A stretch of DNA of 53,602 nt, taken from contig PKUH01000101.1 of NCBI GenBank assembly GCA_002869615.1, positions 1 through 53,602 on the forward strand, given 5' to 3'. A model generated the notes under the pieces. That model was not told where the DNA came from. It ran no database searches and worked only from the letters and a program-made list of their open reading frames with translations. Position numbers and translations under genes: made by a program. This stretch comes from Desulfuromonas sp. (GTDB lineage: Bacteria; Desulfobacterota; Desulfuromonadia; Desulfuromonadales; UBA2294). Positions 16,114-26,097 of this stretch are shown piece by piece (position 1 is the first letter of the stretch; each line of letters begins with the position of its first letter).

Positions 16114-18030
16114 CTATTTATACTGATTACATTCGTCCCTGACGAAATCGATGAACGCTTCTACCGTCATCGGGTCAAGGTTCTTTCCGGAGCGGAAGCG
16201 TGGTGCAACCGTCCCTTCCTCCATTTCCTTATCGCCGATGACCAGCATATAAGGGATTTTTTCCATTTGCGCTTCCCGGATCTTGAAACCGAGTTTTTCG
16301 TTGCGCAAATCCTTCTGTACACGAACACCAGCTTCACGAAGCTGGTTGAAAACCTGCTCGGCATACTCCGACTGATTGTCGGTAACATTTACGACAATAG
16401 CCTGAACCGGAGAAATCCAGAGCGGAAAATTCCCGGCGTAGTGCTCGATTAAAACACCGACAAACCGTTCGATGGAGCCGAGGATAACCCTGTGAACCAT
16501 AACCGGCCGGTGTTTCTCGCCGTCGGCCCCCACATAGTTGAGGTCAAAGCGTTCGGGCAGGGTAAAATCGCACTGGATTGTAGCACATTGCCATTCCCTG
16601 TCAAGACAGTCCTTAAGCTTGATATCGATCTTCGGACCATAGAATGCGCCATCCCCTTCGTTGATATCATAAGGAAGTCCGGTGTCGTCCAGAGCCGAGA
16701 TCAGCGCTTTGGTTGCGCGGTCCCAATCCTCGTCCGATCCGATCGATTTTTCCGGCCGGGTCGAGATTTCCATTCCGCACTCGAAGCCGAAAATCCCCAT
16801 GACATCCTTGACGAAATTAATAACCCCCTTGATCTCCCCGTCGAGCTGATCGGGAGTACAGAGGATGTGAGCATCGTCCTGGGTAAAACCGCGGACCCGC
16901 AAAAGACCATGCAGGACGCCCGACTTCTCATGCCGATGCACGGTGCCGAGCTCGAAATAACGGAGCGGCAAATCGCGGTAGGAGCGGATCTGGGATTTAT
17001 AAATCAGCATGTGCGCCAGGCAGTTCATCGGTTTGACGCCGTAACTCTGTTCATCGACTTCCGTGAAGTACATATTCTCACGGTAGTTTTCGTAATGGCC
17101 GGAGGTTTTCCAGAGTTCGGTCTTGAGGATCTGTGGCCCCATGACAATTTCATAGCCGCGCTTCTGGTGCTCCAACTTCTCAAAATTCTCGATCAGGGTT
17201 CGCAGCATGGCACCTTTGGGGTGCCAGATAACAAGACCGGCCCCGGCCTCTTCATTGAAGGAGAAGAGATCGAGCTCCCGGCCGAGCTTGCGGTGATCGC
17301 GTTTGCGAGCCTCTTCGAGTCGGGCCAGATACTTCTTCAGTTCCTTCTTGTCAGGGAATGCAGTTGCGTAGATGCGCTGCAGCATGGCGTTTTTTTCGTC
17401 GCCACGCCAGTAGGCACCGGCTACCGAAGTGAGTTTGAAAGCCTTGATATGGCCGGTGGTCGGCAGATGCGGACCACGGCACAGATCGGCGAAGTTGCCT
17501 TGCGTGTAGACAGAGACAGTCGGCTCACCAAGATCCTCGATCAGTTCGACCTTGTAGTCTTCACCCATTGCCCTGAACTTGGCAATCGCTTCGTCCCGTG
17601 ACAGAACTTCCCGTTCAATCGGCAACTTCTCATTGACGATCTCACTCATCCGCTTTTCTATTTTTTCAAAATCATCCGGAGAAAACGTGTGCTTATCGCT
17701 ATAGAAATCATAGTAGAAACCGTTATCAATCGCCGGTCCGATAGTGACCTGAACATCGTTTCCGTAGAGGTCCTTGACCGCCTGGGCCATCAGGTGGGCG
17801 GCCGAGTGGCGATAGATATCGAGTGCTTCATCAGATTTCATGGTTACCAGTTCAAGCTGAACATCCTGGGCGAGCGGTGTTGTGATATCGACCAGTTGAC
17901 CGTCGACCCTGGCGGCAATTGACGCCTTGGCCAACCCTTCACCGATTGACATGGCGACATCGTAGGGAGTACTGCCTGAAGCCAGCTCCTTGACCGATCC
18001 GTCCGGTAATTCAACACGTATGTCACTCAT
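16114..18030 (-). CDS. thrS: threonine--tRNA ligase
   Basis: This 638-residue class II synthetase has a TGS domain (residues 1-62), the N2 editing domain with the [11 protein letters not shown] histidine pair (about 75-85) and the partner motif [12 protein letters not shown], the catalytic core with the zinc ligands ([10 protein letters not shown] region), and a C-terminal anticodon-binding domain starting near [11 protein letters not shown]. Length is normal. It sits after tRNA-Val and its terminator and just ahead of infC. I see no threonyl-tRNA-like operator, but have not folded the leader. Confidence 0.96.
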   Translation of the reverse strand: MSDIRVELPDGSVKELASGSTPYDVAMSIGEGLAKASIAARVDGQLVDITTPLAQDVQLELVTMKSDEALDIYRHSAAHLMAQAVKDLYGNDVQVTIGPAIDNGFYYDFYSDKHTFSPDDFEKIEKRMSEIVNEKLPIEREVLSRDEAIAKFRAMGEDYKVELIEDLGEPTVSVYTQGNFADLCRGPHLPTTGHIKAFKLTSVAGAYWRGDEKNAMLQRIYATAFPDKKELKKYLARLEEARKRDHRKLGRELDLFSFNEEAGAGLVIWHPKGAMLRTLIENFEKLEHQKRGYEIVMGPQILKTELWKTSGHYENYRENMYFTEVDEQSYGVKPMNCLAHMLIYKSQIRSYRDLPLRYFELGTVHRHEKSGVLHGLLRVRGFTQDDAHILCTPDQLDGEIKGVINFVKDVMGIFGFECGMEISTRPEKSIGSDEDWDRATKALISALDDTGLPYDINEGDGAFYGPKIDIKLKDCLDREWQCATIQCDFTLPERFDLNYVGADGEKHRPVMVHRVILGSIERFVGVLIEHYAGNFPLWISPVQAIVVNVTDNQSEYAEQVFNQLREAGVRVQKDLRNEKLGFKIREAQMEKIPYMLVIGDKEMEEGTVAPRFRSGKNLDPMTVEAFIDFVRDECNQYK

Positions 18031-18049
18031 AAATCTGCTCCATGAATGA

Positions 18050-18075
18050 AAAGAGGCATCATCGGATGCCTCTTT
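18050..18075 (-). terminator. Rho-independent terminator after tRNA-Val, ahead of thrS
   Basis: AAAGAGGCATC (18050-18060) and GATGCCTCTTT (18065-18075) form a perfect 11-bp stem with a 4-base loop, followed by a short T run on the minus strand. It ends the tRNA transcript and lies only 20 bases before the thrS start, so it could also set thrS read-through. Confidence 0.8.
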
Positions 18076-18100
18076 ATCTGAAAAGCCGTTGTGCAGTTTA

Positions 18101-18175
<75 letters not shown>

Positions 18176-18296
18176 ACAATCAACAGCGGAGGCAATTATT
18201 AGCAGAAGCACCCATACGAGTCAAGGGTTTTTGGCACTTAAAAATCGTTTTTTTCTTTTCACATCAGTTATTTGAGTTGCCTGCCACAAATAAAAA

Positions 18297-18318
18297 AGCC
18301 CGGCCGATTGGCCGGGCT
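18297..18318 (-). terminator. Rho-independent terminator after the FadL porin
   Basis: AGCCCGGCC (18297-18305) pairs with GGCCGGGCT (18310-18318) around a 4-base GATT loop. A T run (complement of 18292-18297) follows on the minus strand, just after the porin stop codon at 18339. Confidence 0.9.
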
Positions 18319-18338
18319 CGATTTGACTGGAAAAGAGT

Positions 18339-19685
18339 CTAGAAATTGTAATTCAGCTGGGCGCTGAGGATATTGACGGTAGCGTCATATTCACCCTGAA
18401 GGAATCCACGTGTATTGTTCTCGACAGAGGTTGGATCAGTCTTATTGATGACAGGGTCATCAGTCATGATATGAGCGAAAGCCGCTTCAAAACTCCAGGT
18501 CTTGGAGAATTCTTGACTATAGCCAACGGTCAACCATGTGCGGTCCTCACCCGGAACACGGACACCTCGTAGCTCATCATTCGGAATCGGCGATTCGTCA
18601 AATGCCAGACCGCCACGCAGTCTACTTGTTTCATTCAGATCATAAGAGACACCGATCGAATAACGCATTGAATCATCCCATTGGAATTGAGTCACACCAT
18701 TCTGGGTTCCATCAGCGTAATCAAGTACCAACTCATCCAAGACGCTCCACTCAGTCCAGCTAATATCAGCCATTAGAGCCAATTTATTGAATTGGCCAAA
18801 ATAGCTCAAAGAAGCAGTACTGGGAAGCTCAATGTTAACCTTAACGCCTCCATCCTGAAATTGGTTTAAAGCAGCCATTGTCAAATCAAAACCGCCCGTC
18901 GACGGCAAAGTCCAATCGACATCACCTTCAACATCATGCTCAATTTTGGAACGATAAGACAATCCGACTCTTTGCTTTTCCGTGATGTTATAAAGGAAAC
19001 CCAGATTATAACCAAAACCCCAACTATCGCCCTCCGCGGCAGTAAAACCGTCATCACCTTGAGGGGTCATGCCGAATACCGCCGGCGCAAAAAATCCGAG
19101 TGTTTCGAGAGCTCCAAAATCGATCGCATTGGTCAATTCAGCATCAAGATACTGAATGCTGATCCCAAAGCCATAACTGAATTTATCGTTTAACCTGTGA
19201 GCTGCGGATGGATTAATATTGATTGTTTCAACCGCTGACTTAACACCATGATATCGGCCTACCCAGTCCGAATCATACTCAGTGGCAAAACCGAAGGGCG
19301 CGTTAACACCGAGACCAAATGACCAACCGGTGTCAAATGTTTCTGTATAGTAAAGATTTGGAACCGGAACAACGCCACCAGCGTCACCACCATTGCCACC
19401 AGATAAAGGAGCGGCAAAGACTGTATTCGATCCATTATTCTTAAATTCAGCTTTAGGGATAATGATATGAAGCGATCCAACAAACTGTTTACCTTCAATC
19501 TGCGTCATACCGGCCGGGTTATGCCACACTGTAGATGCATCTTCAGCGGCAGCAGATCCCCCAGCAAAAGCATTCCCTAAACCACTGACACTTTGTTCAG
19601 CAATCGCAAAACCGGACGCCATGGCATTTCCGGAAAAGCTCAAAATAGTCACCAATACAACCAGTACTCCAATTCTGAATTTCAT
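18339..19685 (-). CDS. FadL/TodX-family outer membrane transport protein
   Basis: This 448-residue porin has a signal peptide (residues 1-23, ending N-A-M-A-S). The mature protein starts with the FadL hatch signature G-F-A-I-A-E-Q-S-V-S-G-L-G-N-A-F-A-G-G, followed by EDASTVWHNPAGMT, both strongly diagnostic. Many amphipathic strands alternate in the remainder, and the chain ends in aromatic NYNF, as for a 14-stranded barrel. The family imports long-chain fatty acids and other hydrophobic compounds. It is monocistronic, with GGGAGG before ATG 19685-19683 and a strong terminator. The true substrate is unknown. Confidence 0.9.
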   Translation of the reverse strand: MKFRIGVLVVLVTILSFSGNAMASGFAIAEQSVSGLGNAFAGGSAAAEDASTVWHNPAGMTQIEGKQFVGSLHIIIPKAEFKNNGSNTVFAAPLSGGNGGDAGGVVPVPNLYYTETFDTGWSFGLGVNAPFGFATEYDSDWVGRYHGVKSAVETININPSAAHRLNDKFSYGFGISIQYLDAELTNAIDFGALETLGFFAPAVFGMTPQGDDGFTAAEGDSWGFGYNLGFLYNITEKQRVGLSYRSKIEHDVEGDVDWTLPSTGGFDLTMAALNQFQDGGVKVNIELPSTASLSYFGQFNKLALMADISWTEWSVLDELVLDYADGTQNGVTQFQWDDSMRYSIGVSYDLNETSRLRGGLAFDESPIPNDELRGVRVPGEDRTWLTVGYSQEFSKTWSFEAAFAHIMTDDPVINKTDPTSVENNTRGFLQGEYDATVNILSAQLNYNF

Positions 19686-19779
19686 ATTTGCCTCCCATTA
19701 AATTGATAAATAGTCAGTGTTGAAGAATAACGTCGTCAATTTATGTTTGCAAGAAAATAAACAAGTGTTCTGTTAGACA

Positions 19780-19813
19780 AAACAAAAGGCACCTTGATGG
19801 GTGCCTTTTGTTT
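19780..19813 (-). terminator. Rho-independent terminator after hom
   Basis: Perfect 14-bp arms at 19780-19793 (ending GGCACC) and 19800-19813 (starting GGTGCC) flank a 6-base loop. The arm itself supplies the T-rich tail on the minus strand. It closes the long cluster that begins with glyA. Confidence 0.9.
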
Positions 19814-19832
19814 GAAGCTATATAAGAACACG

Positions 19833-21143
19833 CTAATCCATCGCGCTTTCAATCCGGATAAAATGCGTTTTCTCACTGACAACATCGAGCTGGTCGATCT
19901 TGTCAATCGCCTTGCGGACCTCCCCTTCAGTTGCATCATGCGTCATCAGGACGATCGGAGTCGCTCCTCCGACCACGCGGTCCGGCTGGATCATCGATGC
20001 GATGCTGATCCCGTGATCACCGAGAATGCCGGAAATTTTGGAGAGAACCCCCGGCTGGTCGAGAACTCCGACCCGCAAGTAGTACTGGGTTGAAATCTCT
20101 TCCATCGGCTTGACCGCGACATTCCTGATCGCTTCGGTGCAGTAGGCCATCGGCGGGGTTCTCTGCCCTGCTCCGGCCGCAATGCCCCGGGCAATTGACA
20201 TGACATCTCCCATCACGGCACTGGCAGTCGCTTCCATGCCGGCTCCATGACCGTAGAGCATCACCGGGCCAACGAAATCTCCGACCAGGCGTACGGCATT
20301 GAAAACACCATCGACGTCAGCCAACGGGTAATGTTGCGGAACCATGGTCGGATGAACGCGGGCTTCGATCTTGCCATTGTCGGCTTTGCCGATTGCCAGT
20401 AGTTTGATTTTGTAGCCGAACTGCTTGGCGTATTCAATATCGAGGGGCGTGATATTGCTGATCCCTTCAGTGTAAACGTCGTCAAAATCGACCTTGGTGC
20501 CGAAACAGAGGGCAATCATCAATGCCAGCTTGTGCGCCGTATCAACCCCCTCAATATCAAAGGTCGGATCGGCTTCGGCGTAACCGAGTTCCTGTGCAAC
20601 CTGGAGAATATCAGCAAAGGCGGCGCCTTCGTTGGTCATACGGGTCAGGATGTAGTTGCAGGTGCCATTGAGGATTCCGAAGACCGAATGGAAGTTATTG
20701 GCACAGAGATTCTCTTTAACCGAGGAGATAACCGGAATGCCGCCACCGACCGAGGCTTCAAACATAACCTCGACCCGATGCTTGGCCGCGGCGGCGAAGA
20801 TTTCATCGCCATGCAGGGCGAGCAACGCCTTGTTGGCGGTCACAATGTGCTTGCCGTTCTCGATCGCCTTGAGCACAAACGTTCGCGCCGGTTAATAGCC
20901 GCCGATCAATTCAATGACAATATCGATATCCGGGTTGACCAGCACGTCATCGGCATCTGTTGTCAACAATCCGGGTTCGAGCGTGACTCCGCGATCGGTG
21001 GTAATATCGAGATCGGCGATCTTGTCAAGAATCAAATCGGCGCCGAGACGCGCCTTGATAAGCTCGGCGTTGTTCTGAAACACTTTCACGACACCGGTTC
21101 CGATTGTTCCGAAGCCCAGTAACCCAGCACGAATCTGTTTCAT
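19833..21143 (-). pseudogene. hom: homoserine dehydrogenase interrupted by an in-frame TAA
   Basis: The whole span is 437 codons, the usual length for homoserine dehydrogenase, the branch-point enzyme to threonine and methionine. Codons 1-83 hold the NAD(P)-binding GFGTIGTGV motif. Codon 84 (20894-20892) is TAA, and the same frame then continues as P-A-R-T-F-V-L-K-A-I-E-N-G-K-H-I-V-T-A-N-K-A-L-L-A, exactly the family sequence, through the catalytic domain and a C-terminal ACT domain (about 350-436). Family members normally have glutamate here (GG-x-E-P-A), so a single G to T change (GAA to TAA) explains it. No frameshift is needed. It may be a real lesion or a sequencing error. AGGAG precedes the ATG. 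Reinitiation at an internal codon would lack the cofactor site. Confidence 0.9.
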
Positions 21144-21164
21144 AATCTCCTCTTGAAATCGTTC

Positions 21165-21662
21165 CTAAAGTAGTGACTGTTGTTTTTCCGTTTCTGAAAA
21201 GTCCAGAACCGGTACGGTGTCAAACGAAAAAAGACATTCGATTGAAGATGCGCCCTGATCCTTCAAAACATGTCCGGCGATCGCCTTGATTTCGGCTACA
21301 GATGCATCGCGCTGGCTGTCAAGACAAAAAGCGATCCGGTCAAAACCGGCCTTGACGCATGTTTTCAGCCCTTTTCTCAATAATCGTTCCCAGACCGCAC
21401 CTGAAAGTCGGCTTCTCTTGCCGCCGCCAAGGAAGAGAGCCCAGTCGGCATCGAGCTTTCCGTTGTTCTGAAAAATAACAGTGTCGCCCAGTTTCCCGGT
21501 TACTTTCCCGGCGAGAAGCAAATCGGTCAAGGCTCCATTCAACCGCCAATCGAGCAGGGATGCCGAACCATGTAGCGGCCGGTCGTCTTCGAAAAAGAAA
21601 ACGGTTGCAACCTCACCTTCCATCCGGTCGGGTGGCAAATCGAGTATATAAGCTTCCTTCAT
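21165..21662 (-). CDS. stand-alone leucyl-aminopeptidase (M17) N-terminal-like domain protein
   Basis: This 165-residue protein resembles the N-terminal macro-like domain of cytosol aminopeptidases: VATVFFFEDDRPLHGSASLLDW near the start, a GKLGD-T-V-I-F segment, and LFLGGGKRSRLSG in the middle. The metal-binding catalytic C-terminal half is absent. The frame ends normally, so it is a short gene and not an obvious truncation. Its start overlaps the nusB stop (ATGA at 21659-21662). Function is unknown, and the assignment is by pattern only. Confidence 0.5.
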   Translation of the reverse strand: MKEAYILDLPPDRMEGEVATVFFFEDDRPLHGSASLLDWRLNGALTDLLLAGKVTGKLGDTVIFQNNGKLDADWALFLGGGKRSRLSGAVWERLLRKGLKTCVKAGFDRIAFCLDSQRDASVAEIKAIAGHVLKDQGASSIECLFSFDTVPVLDFSETEKQQSLL

Positions 21663-22123
21663 TTTTTGCTTGCCTGCTGCGAAATCTTGTCAAGAATGCC
21701 ATTGATGAATGGAGGGGTTTCCTTGGTGCCGTACCTTTTGCCGATTTCGATGGCTTCGTTCATCACCACATTCGCCGGGACATCGGGTTCATAGACGAGT
21801 TCGTACGTAGCCATACGAAGCAATGAGAGGTCAACCCGGGCCATCCGGTCGAGAGCCCAGTTGGTCGAGCATTTATCGATAATGGCATCGATTTCTGCAA
21901 GGTGATTAACGACACCCTTGATCAGCGTGTCGGCGAAAGCCTTGATGTCAGCTGGGACCGAACGGCCTGTATCTTCATTCGGCTCCCCGAGGACATCATC
22001 GTTAAACCTGAAATTGTCCCAGAAATCCTGCAGAATATAGTCTATCTCGACATCATGATCGTAAAGGCTGTACAGGACCTTCAGCGCGAGCTCCCGCCCG
22101 TTGCGACGTGCGCCCTGTCCCAT
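21659..22123 (-). CDS. nusB: transcription antitermination factor NusB
   Basis: This 154-residue all-helical protein shows RRNGRELALKVLYSLYD at the start, then a cluster of family text from RMARVDLSLLRMATYEL through VVMNEAIEIGKRYG and PPFINGILDKI. It binds boxA RNA with NusE to support antitermination on rRNA operons. The ribH-nusB adjacency with overlapping ends (around 22123) is widespread among bacteria. Confidence 0.95.
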   Translation of the reverse strand: MGQGARRNGRELALKVLYSLYDHDVEIDYILQDFWDNFRFNDDVLGEPNEDTGRSVPADIKAFADTLIKGVVNHLAEIDAIIDKCSTNWALDRMARVDLSLLRMATYELVYEPDVPANVVMNEAIEIGKRYGTKETPPFINGILDKISQQASKK

Positions 22124-22593
22124 CAGGCATCCATCGCCTTGAAGAGATTAACCATTTCGATCGCAGTGACAGCTGCCTCAAATCCCTTGTTGCCGGATTT
22201 TGTACCGGCCCGCTCCACGGCCTGTTCAATGTTGTCGGTGGTCAATACTCCGAACGCAACCGGGACCCCGGAATCGAGGCTGACCGAAGCAATACCTTTG
22301 GAGACTTCGGCGCTGACATAATCAAAATGCGGGGTCGCGCCACGGATGACAGCGCCGAGACAGATAACCGCATCGTATTGACCGGTCGCCACCATTTTTT
22401 TTGCAGCAATCGGCAATTCGAATGCACCGGGGACACGCGCAACCGTCAGATTGTCCCCGGATGCACCATGTCGAATCAGCGCATCGGTGGCACCTTCAAG
22501 CAGACGATCAGAGATGAAACTGTTGAAACGACTGACCAGCAGTCCGACTTTCAAACCGGATGCATCAAGTTTTCCTTCGATCTGTTTTGGCAT
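22123..22593 (-). CDS. ribH: 6,7-dimethyl-8-ribityllumazine synthase
   Basis: This 156-residue enzyme joins the pyrimidine intermediate with dihydroxybutanone phosphate, the penultimate riboflavin step, and assembles into icosahedral or pentameric shells. Motifs are [46 protein letters not shown] (with the catalytic histidine) and a C-terminal GNKGFEAA. It lies between ribBA and nusB and overlaps nusB at its stop codon. Confidence 0.96.
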   Translation of the reverse strand: MPKQIEGKLDASGLKVGLLVSRFNSFISDRLLEGATDALIRHGASGDNLTVARVPGAFELPIAAKKMVATGQYDAVICLGAVIRGATPHFDYVSAEVSKGIASVSLDSGVPVAFGVLTTDNIEQAVERAGTKSGNKGFEAAVTAIEMVNLFKAMDA

Positions 22594-22616
22594 TTTATTC
22601 TCCCACCCGTTAATAA

Positions 22617-23822
22617 TCAGATGTTCTCAAGAAGATGGCCCATCTTCTCACGTTTTGTTTTCAGATACTCGATGTTGCTGCCGGTAGCCTCAACTTCGAT
22701 CGGAACCCGTTCGACGATCTTAAGCCCATAACCTTCAAGGCCGACGATCTTTTTGGGGTTATTCGTCATCAGGCGGATCTGGCGAACGCCGAGTTCGGTC
22801 AGGATTTGCGCGCCGATCCCGTAATCCCGCAGATCGGCCTTGAAACCAAGGACCTCATTGGCTTCGACCGTATCATGACCTTCATCCTGCAGGGCGTAAG
22901 CCTTGAGCTTATTGATCAGACCGATGCCGCGACCTTCCTGGCGCATATAGAGGATAACCACGGCACCCTCTCGATCAATCTGCTGCATTGCCGCATGCAG
23001 CTGATCTCCGCAATCGCAACGCTGAGAGCCGAAGACATCTCCGGTCAGGCATTCCGAGTGGACACGCACCAGCACCGGTTTTTCGGGATCGATTTCCCCT
23101 TTAATGAGGGCCAGATGGTTGGCATTGTCGACCTCGTTGTCGTAAGCAATTGCCTTGAAATCACCGCCATAGGGGGTCGGCAATACGACCTCGGCGGCCC
23201 GTTTGACCAGCATTTCTTTCTGCAGGCGATAAGCGACCAGATCGGCAATGGTTACGATCCGTAAATCGTGTTTCTTCGCAAACTTCCGTAATTCGGGCAT
23301 CCTCGACATCGTTCCGTCGTCATTCATGATCTCGCAAATAACGCCGGCCGGTTTGAGGCCGGCGAGACGGGACAGGTCAACTGAACCTTCGGTCTGACCG
23401 GCCCGAACCAGTACCCCGCCTTTTTTGGCACGCAACGGAAAGATATGACCGGGACGGGCGAGATCAAAGGGCCGTGTATCGTCGGCAATGGCGACCTGGA
23501 CCGTCCGGGCCCGGTCGGCGGCAGAAATACCGGTAGAGACTCCGGTACGGGCTTCAATAGAGATGGTGAATGCCGTTCCGAAGGAAGAGGAGTTTTCCTG
23601 GACCATCAGCGGCAGCTCGAGTTCATCGGCCCGCTGTTCCGTCATCGAAAGACAGATCAGCCCACGACCTTCCCTGGCCATGAAATTGATCGATTCTGCC
23701 GATACCTTCTCGGCGGCAACAACAAGATCGCCTTCATTCTCACGATCTTCGTCATCAACCAGGATTATCATTTTGCCCTGGCGTAAATCCTCCAGAGCAG
23801 CTTCAATGTTGGCAATTGGCAT
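22617..23822 (-). CDS. ribBA: bifunctional DHBP synthase / GTP cyclohydrolase II
   Basis: This 401-residue fusion supplies both precursors of riboflavin. Residues 1-200 are the RibB domain ([12 protein letters not shown] acidic loop, [20 protein letters not shown]-type segment seen as [15 protein letters not shown]). Residues 205-401 are GTP cyclohydrolase II, with the zinc ligands in [19 protein letters not shown] and the catalytic [15 protein letters not shown] 23822-23820 follows AAGGA, and an open extension to 23855 is not family sequence. In the RibB part, GQTEGSVDL replaces the more usual G-H-T-E. Confidence 0.95.
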   Translation of the reverse strand: MPIANIEAALEDLRQGKMIILVDDEDRENEGDLVVAAEKVSAESINFMAREGRGLICLSMTEQRADELELPLMVQENSSSFGTAFTISIEARTGVSTGISAADRARTVQVAIADDTRPFDLARPGHIFPLRAKKGGVLVRAGQTEGSVDLSRLAGLKPAGVICEIMNDDGTMSRMPELRKFAKKHDLRIVTIADLVAYRLQKEMLVKRAAEVVLPTPYGGDFKAIAYDNEVDNANHLALIKGEIDPEKPVLVRVHSECLTGDVFGSQRCDCGDQLHAAMQQIDREGAVVILYMRQEGRGIGLINKLKAYALQDEGHDTVEANEVLGFKADLRDYGIGAQILTELGVRQIRLMTNNPKKIVGLEGYGLKIVERVPIEVEATGSNIEYLKTKREKMGHLLENI

Positions 23823-23851
23823 TATAAAATCCTTTCGAACTGCCAAATATC

Positions 23852-24502
23852 TCACATAAAACCATGCTTGGCAAGGAAATCGCTGGTCAAATTCGACCGT
23901 TCACCGGCCCCTGAACCCTGGCCGAGGAGACGTTCAATGTACTTGCCGAGGATGTCGGTTTCGATATTGACAAGACGCCCCGGTTGACAGTCGACCAGCG
24001 TTGTTGCAGACAGGGTGTGCGGGATGATGCTGACAGAGAAGCTGCTATTGTCGACAGTATTGATCGTCAGGCTTATCCCGTCTATGGCAACCGAACCTTT
24101 CGCGACAAGGTAACGGGCATAATCGTCAGGAACAGTCAGCATGATAACGACGGCGTTTTGTTCGCGCCGGACCGAATCGACCATCCCGACACAATCGATA
24201 TGGCCGGTTACGATATGCCCGCCGAGCCGGTCGCCGACGCGCAAGGCCCGTTCAAGGTTGAGACGATGACCGCTGGTCAATTTGCTGAAGGTTGTCCGTT
24301 CGAAGGTTTCCGGCGACATATCAACTGTGAACGTTTTCGCGTCTTTTTCGACCACTGTCAGGCAGGCGCCATTGACCGCTACCGAATCACCAATCGAAAG
24401 TTCCCCGGTCGGCAGCGAAGACTCGACCGTGAGCCGCACGCCCGTTCCGGATTGGTTCAGGCTTTTGATCAGACCGCAATCTTCGACAAGACCGGTAAAC
24501 AT
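23852..24502 (-). CDS. ribE: riboflavin synthase alpha subunit
   Basis: This 216-residue enzyme is made of two similar lumazine-binding barrels. [10 protein letters not shown] at the start, V-N-G-A-C-L-T-V in barrel 1 and [13 protein letters not shown] in barrel 2 are the internal repeat, and each barrel carries G-H-x-V-x-G-H. It dismutates two lumazines to riboflavin. Start and stop overlap the neighbours ribD (TGATG at 24500-24504) and lie 29 bases from ribBA, as expected for one operon. Confidence 0.96.
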   Translation of the reverse strand: MFTGLVEDCGLIKSLNQSGTGVRLTVESSLPTGELSIGDSVAVNGACLTVVEKDAKTFTVDMSPETFERTTFSKLTSGHRLNLERALRVGDRLGGHIVTGHIDCVGMVDSVRREQNAVVIMLTVPDDYARYLVAKGSVAIDGISLTINTVDNSSFSVSIIPHTLSATTLVDCQPGRLVNIETDILGKYIERLLGQGSGAGERSNLTSDFLAKHGFM

Positions 24503-25593
24503 CAGGAAACCTCCCCTTCGACAAGGATATCATCGGCAAACTGACGAACCGTTACGGCCTTCAGCTGGAGCGCATCTTTCATGAGCTTACACCCTGAGCC
24601 GTTAAACAGGCATTTGCCATCGTTGCCGACCAGCAGCTTTGGTGCAATGAAAATTGCCATTCGATCAACGATACCACACTTCAGGGCTTCGGCGGCAACG
24701 GTTGCACCACCTTCGAGCAGTACAGACTGAATGTCACGCCGACCCAGCTCCTGCATTGCTGCCCGCAGATCGACCCGGCCATTTCGTTCCGGAACGACGA
24801 CGACTTCGGCGCCGATATTTTGCAGGGCGGTAATTTTGCCAGCATCGGCCCGGGGTGTCGTCAACAGGATGACCTGGGCCGCGGAGTCCGGGTTGAAAAC
24901 CCGCGCTGTCTCCGGAATCTTCAGGTTTGAATCGACAATAATCCTGACCGGGTCTTTGCCGTTATGCGGCAGCCGGGTGGTTAATTGCGGATCATCAGCC
25001 AGCACCGTACCAACGCCAACCATGATCGCGTCTGAGACATTCCGCATCTGATGGACATGGTGGCGGCTCTGTTCATTGCTGATCCATTGCGAATCGCCAT
25101 CGGCCGTTGCCGTCTGGCCGTCAAGGGTCATTGCCATTTTCAGGGTGACATAAGGAAGTCCGGTCTTTATATGCTTGGCGAAAGGCGCGATCAGTCTCCG
25201 GCAGGCTGTCTCCATAAGGCCGACCGAGACCTCAATGCCGGCATTTTTGAGACGGTCCACACCTTTGCCGGCGACCAGTGGGTTGGGGTCAAGGGTTCCG
25301 ACGATAACGTTTTTTATACCGGCGGCGATAACAGCTTCGGTACAGGGGCCGGTTCGTCCCTGGTGATTGCATGGTTCGAGAGTCACATAAAGGGTCGCTC
25401 CGGAAGCCTTGGTACCGGCATCCTGGATTGCCAAAACCTCGGCATGCGGCTGACCGGCGCCGGGATGAAAACCCTGACCAACAATCCGGCCATCGACAAC
25501 CAGTACGGCTCCCACCGGCGGATTCGGCCGGGTAAGGCCCTCTGCCCTGGCTGCCAGTTCAAGTGCCAGCTGCATATATTTCTGTTCAGGCAT
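24502..25593 (-). CDS. ribD: bifunctional riboflavin deaminase/reductase RibD
   Basis: This protein of about 363 residues has an N-terminal cytidine-deaminase-like domain whose zinc site is visible as G-x-P-H-A-E-V-L-A-I and P-C-N-H-x-G-R-T-G-P-C. It is followed by an NADPH-dependent reductase domain from about 145 onward (TLKMAMTLDGQTATADGDSQWIS; later LLEGGATVAAE). The two halves perform consecutive early steps from the GTP-derived pyrimidine. I use ATG 25593, although its ribosome binding site is weak. A TTG 24 bases upstream is possible. It is followed directly by ribE. Confidence 0.93.
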   Translation of the reverse strand: MPEQKYMQLALELAARAEGLTRPNPPVGAVLVVDGRIVGQGFHPGAGQPHAEVLAIQDAGTKASGATLYVTLEPCNHQGRTGPCTEAVIAAGIKNVIVGTLDPNPLVAGKGVDRLKNAGIEVSVGLMETACRRLIAPFAKHIKTGLPYVTLKMAMTLDGQTATADGDSQWISNEQSRHHVHQMRNVSDAIMVGVGTVLADDPQLTTRLPHNGKDPVRIIVDSNLKIPETARVFNPDSAAQVILLTTPRADAGKITALQNIGAEVVVVPERNGRVDLRAAMQELGRRDIQSVLLEGGATVAAEALKCGIVDRMAIFIAPKLLVGNDGKCLFNGSGCKLMKDALQLKAVTVRQFADDILVEGEVS

Positions 25594-25626
25594 TGGTGAC
25601 TCGCGGATGATCTGCAAACGATGGGG

Positions 25627-26097
25627 TCAGGCGCCCTTTTCACCGCTTTTGGCGAGGATATCTGTCAGTTCGGACATGAATTCGTTGATATCCTTGAACT
25701 GACGATAAACTGATGCGAAGCGAACATAAGCGACTTCATCCATCTCATGCAAGGCTTCCATGACGGCGCCGCCGATCCGGTCGGCATCGATTTCCTTCTC
25801 TCCGCTCTCCTGCAGCGATTGCTCGAGAGAGTCGACAAACCGTTCAATCGTTGCAATCGGTACCGGCCTTTTTTCGCAGGCCCGACGCATCCCGGCAATG
25901 ATCTTGTTGCGATCAAAACTCTCACGGCGGCCGTCCTTCTTGACAATGATCGGCAATGACTCTTCGACACGTTCATAGGTCGTAAAGCGCCGCTCGCAAT
26001 CACTGCATTCGCGACGGCGGCGGATATTGTTCCCCTCTTTTCCCAGGCGCGAGTCGACAACCCTGGTATCTTCAAAACCACAAAATGGGCACTTCAT
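25627..26097 (-). CDS. nrdR: transcriptional repressor NrdR
   Basis: This 156-residue protein has an N-terminal zinc ribbon ([17 protein letters not shown]..., cysteines at about 3, 6, 31 and 34, the last pair in ECSDCERRF). An ATP-cone follows from about 49 ([15 protein letters not shown]). NrdR senses dATP/ATP and represses ribonucleotide reductase genes through NrdR boxes. No nrd gene is in the window. It overlaps the dCMP deaminase stop by 4 bases, fitting a deoxynucleotide theme. Confidence 0.96.
   Translation of the reverse strand: MKCPFCGFEDTRVVDSRLGKEGNNIRRRRECSDCERRFTTYERVEESLPIIVKKDGRRESFDRNKIIAGMRRACEKRPVPIATIERFVDSLEQSLQESGEKEIDADRIGGAVMEALHEMDEVAYVRFASVYRQFKDINEFMSELTDILAKSGEKGA

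Noticed and set aside
16492-17601. 369-codon open frame antisense to thrS
   Set aside because: It lies wholly opposite a clear thrS, shows no domain or ribosome binding site, and is the usual open shadow of a GC-rich codon pattern. The same applies to long antisense frames opposite glyA (26885-27808), nadB (49028-50155) and gspA (2501-3280).
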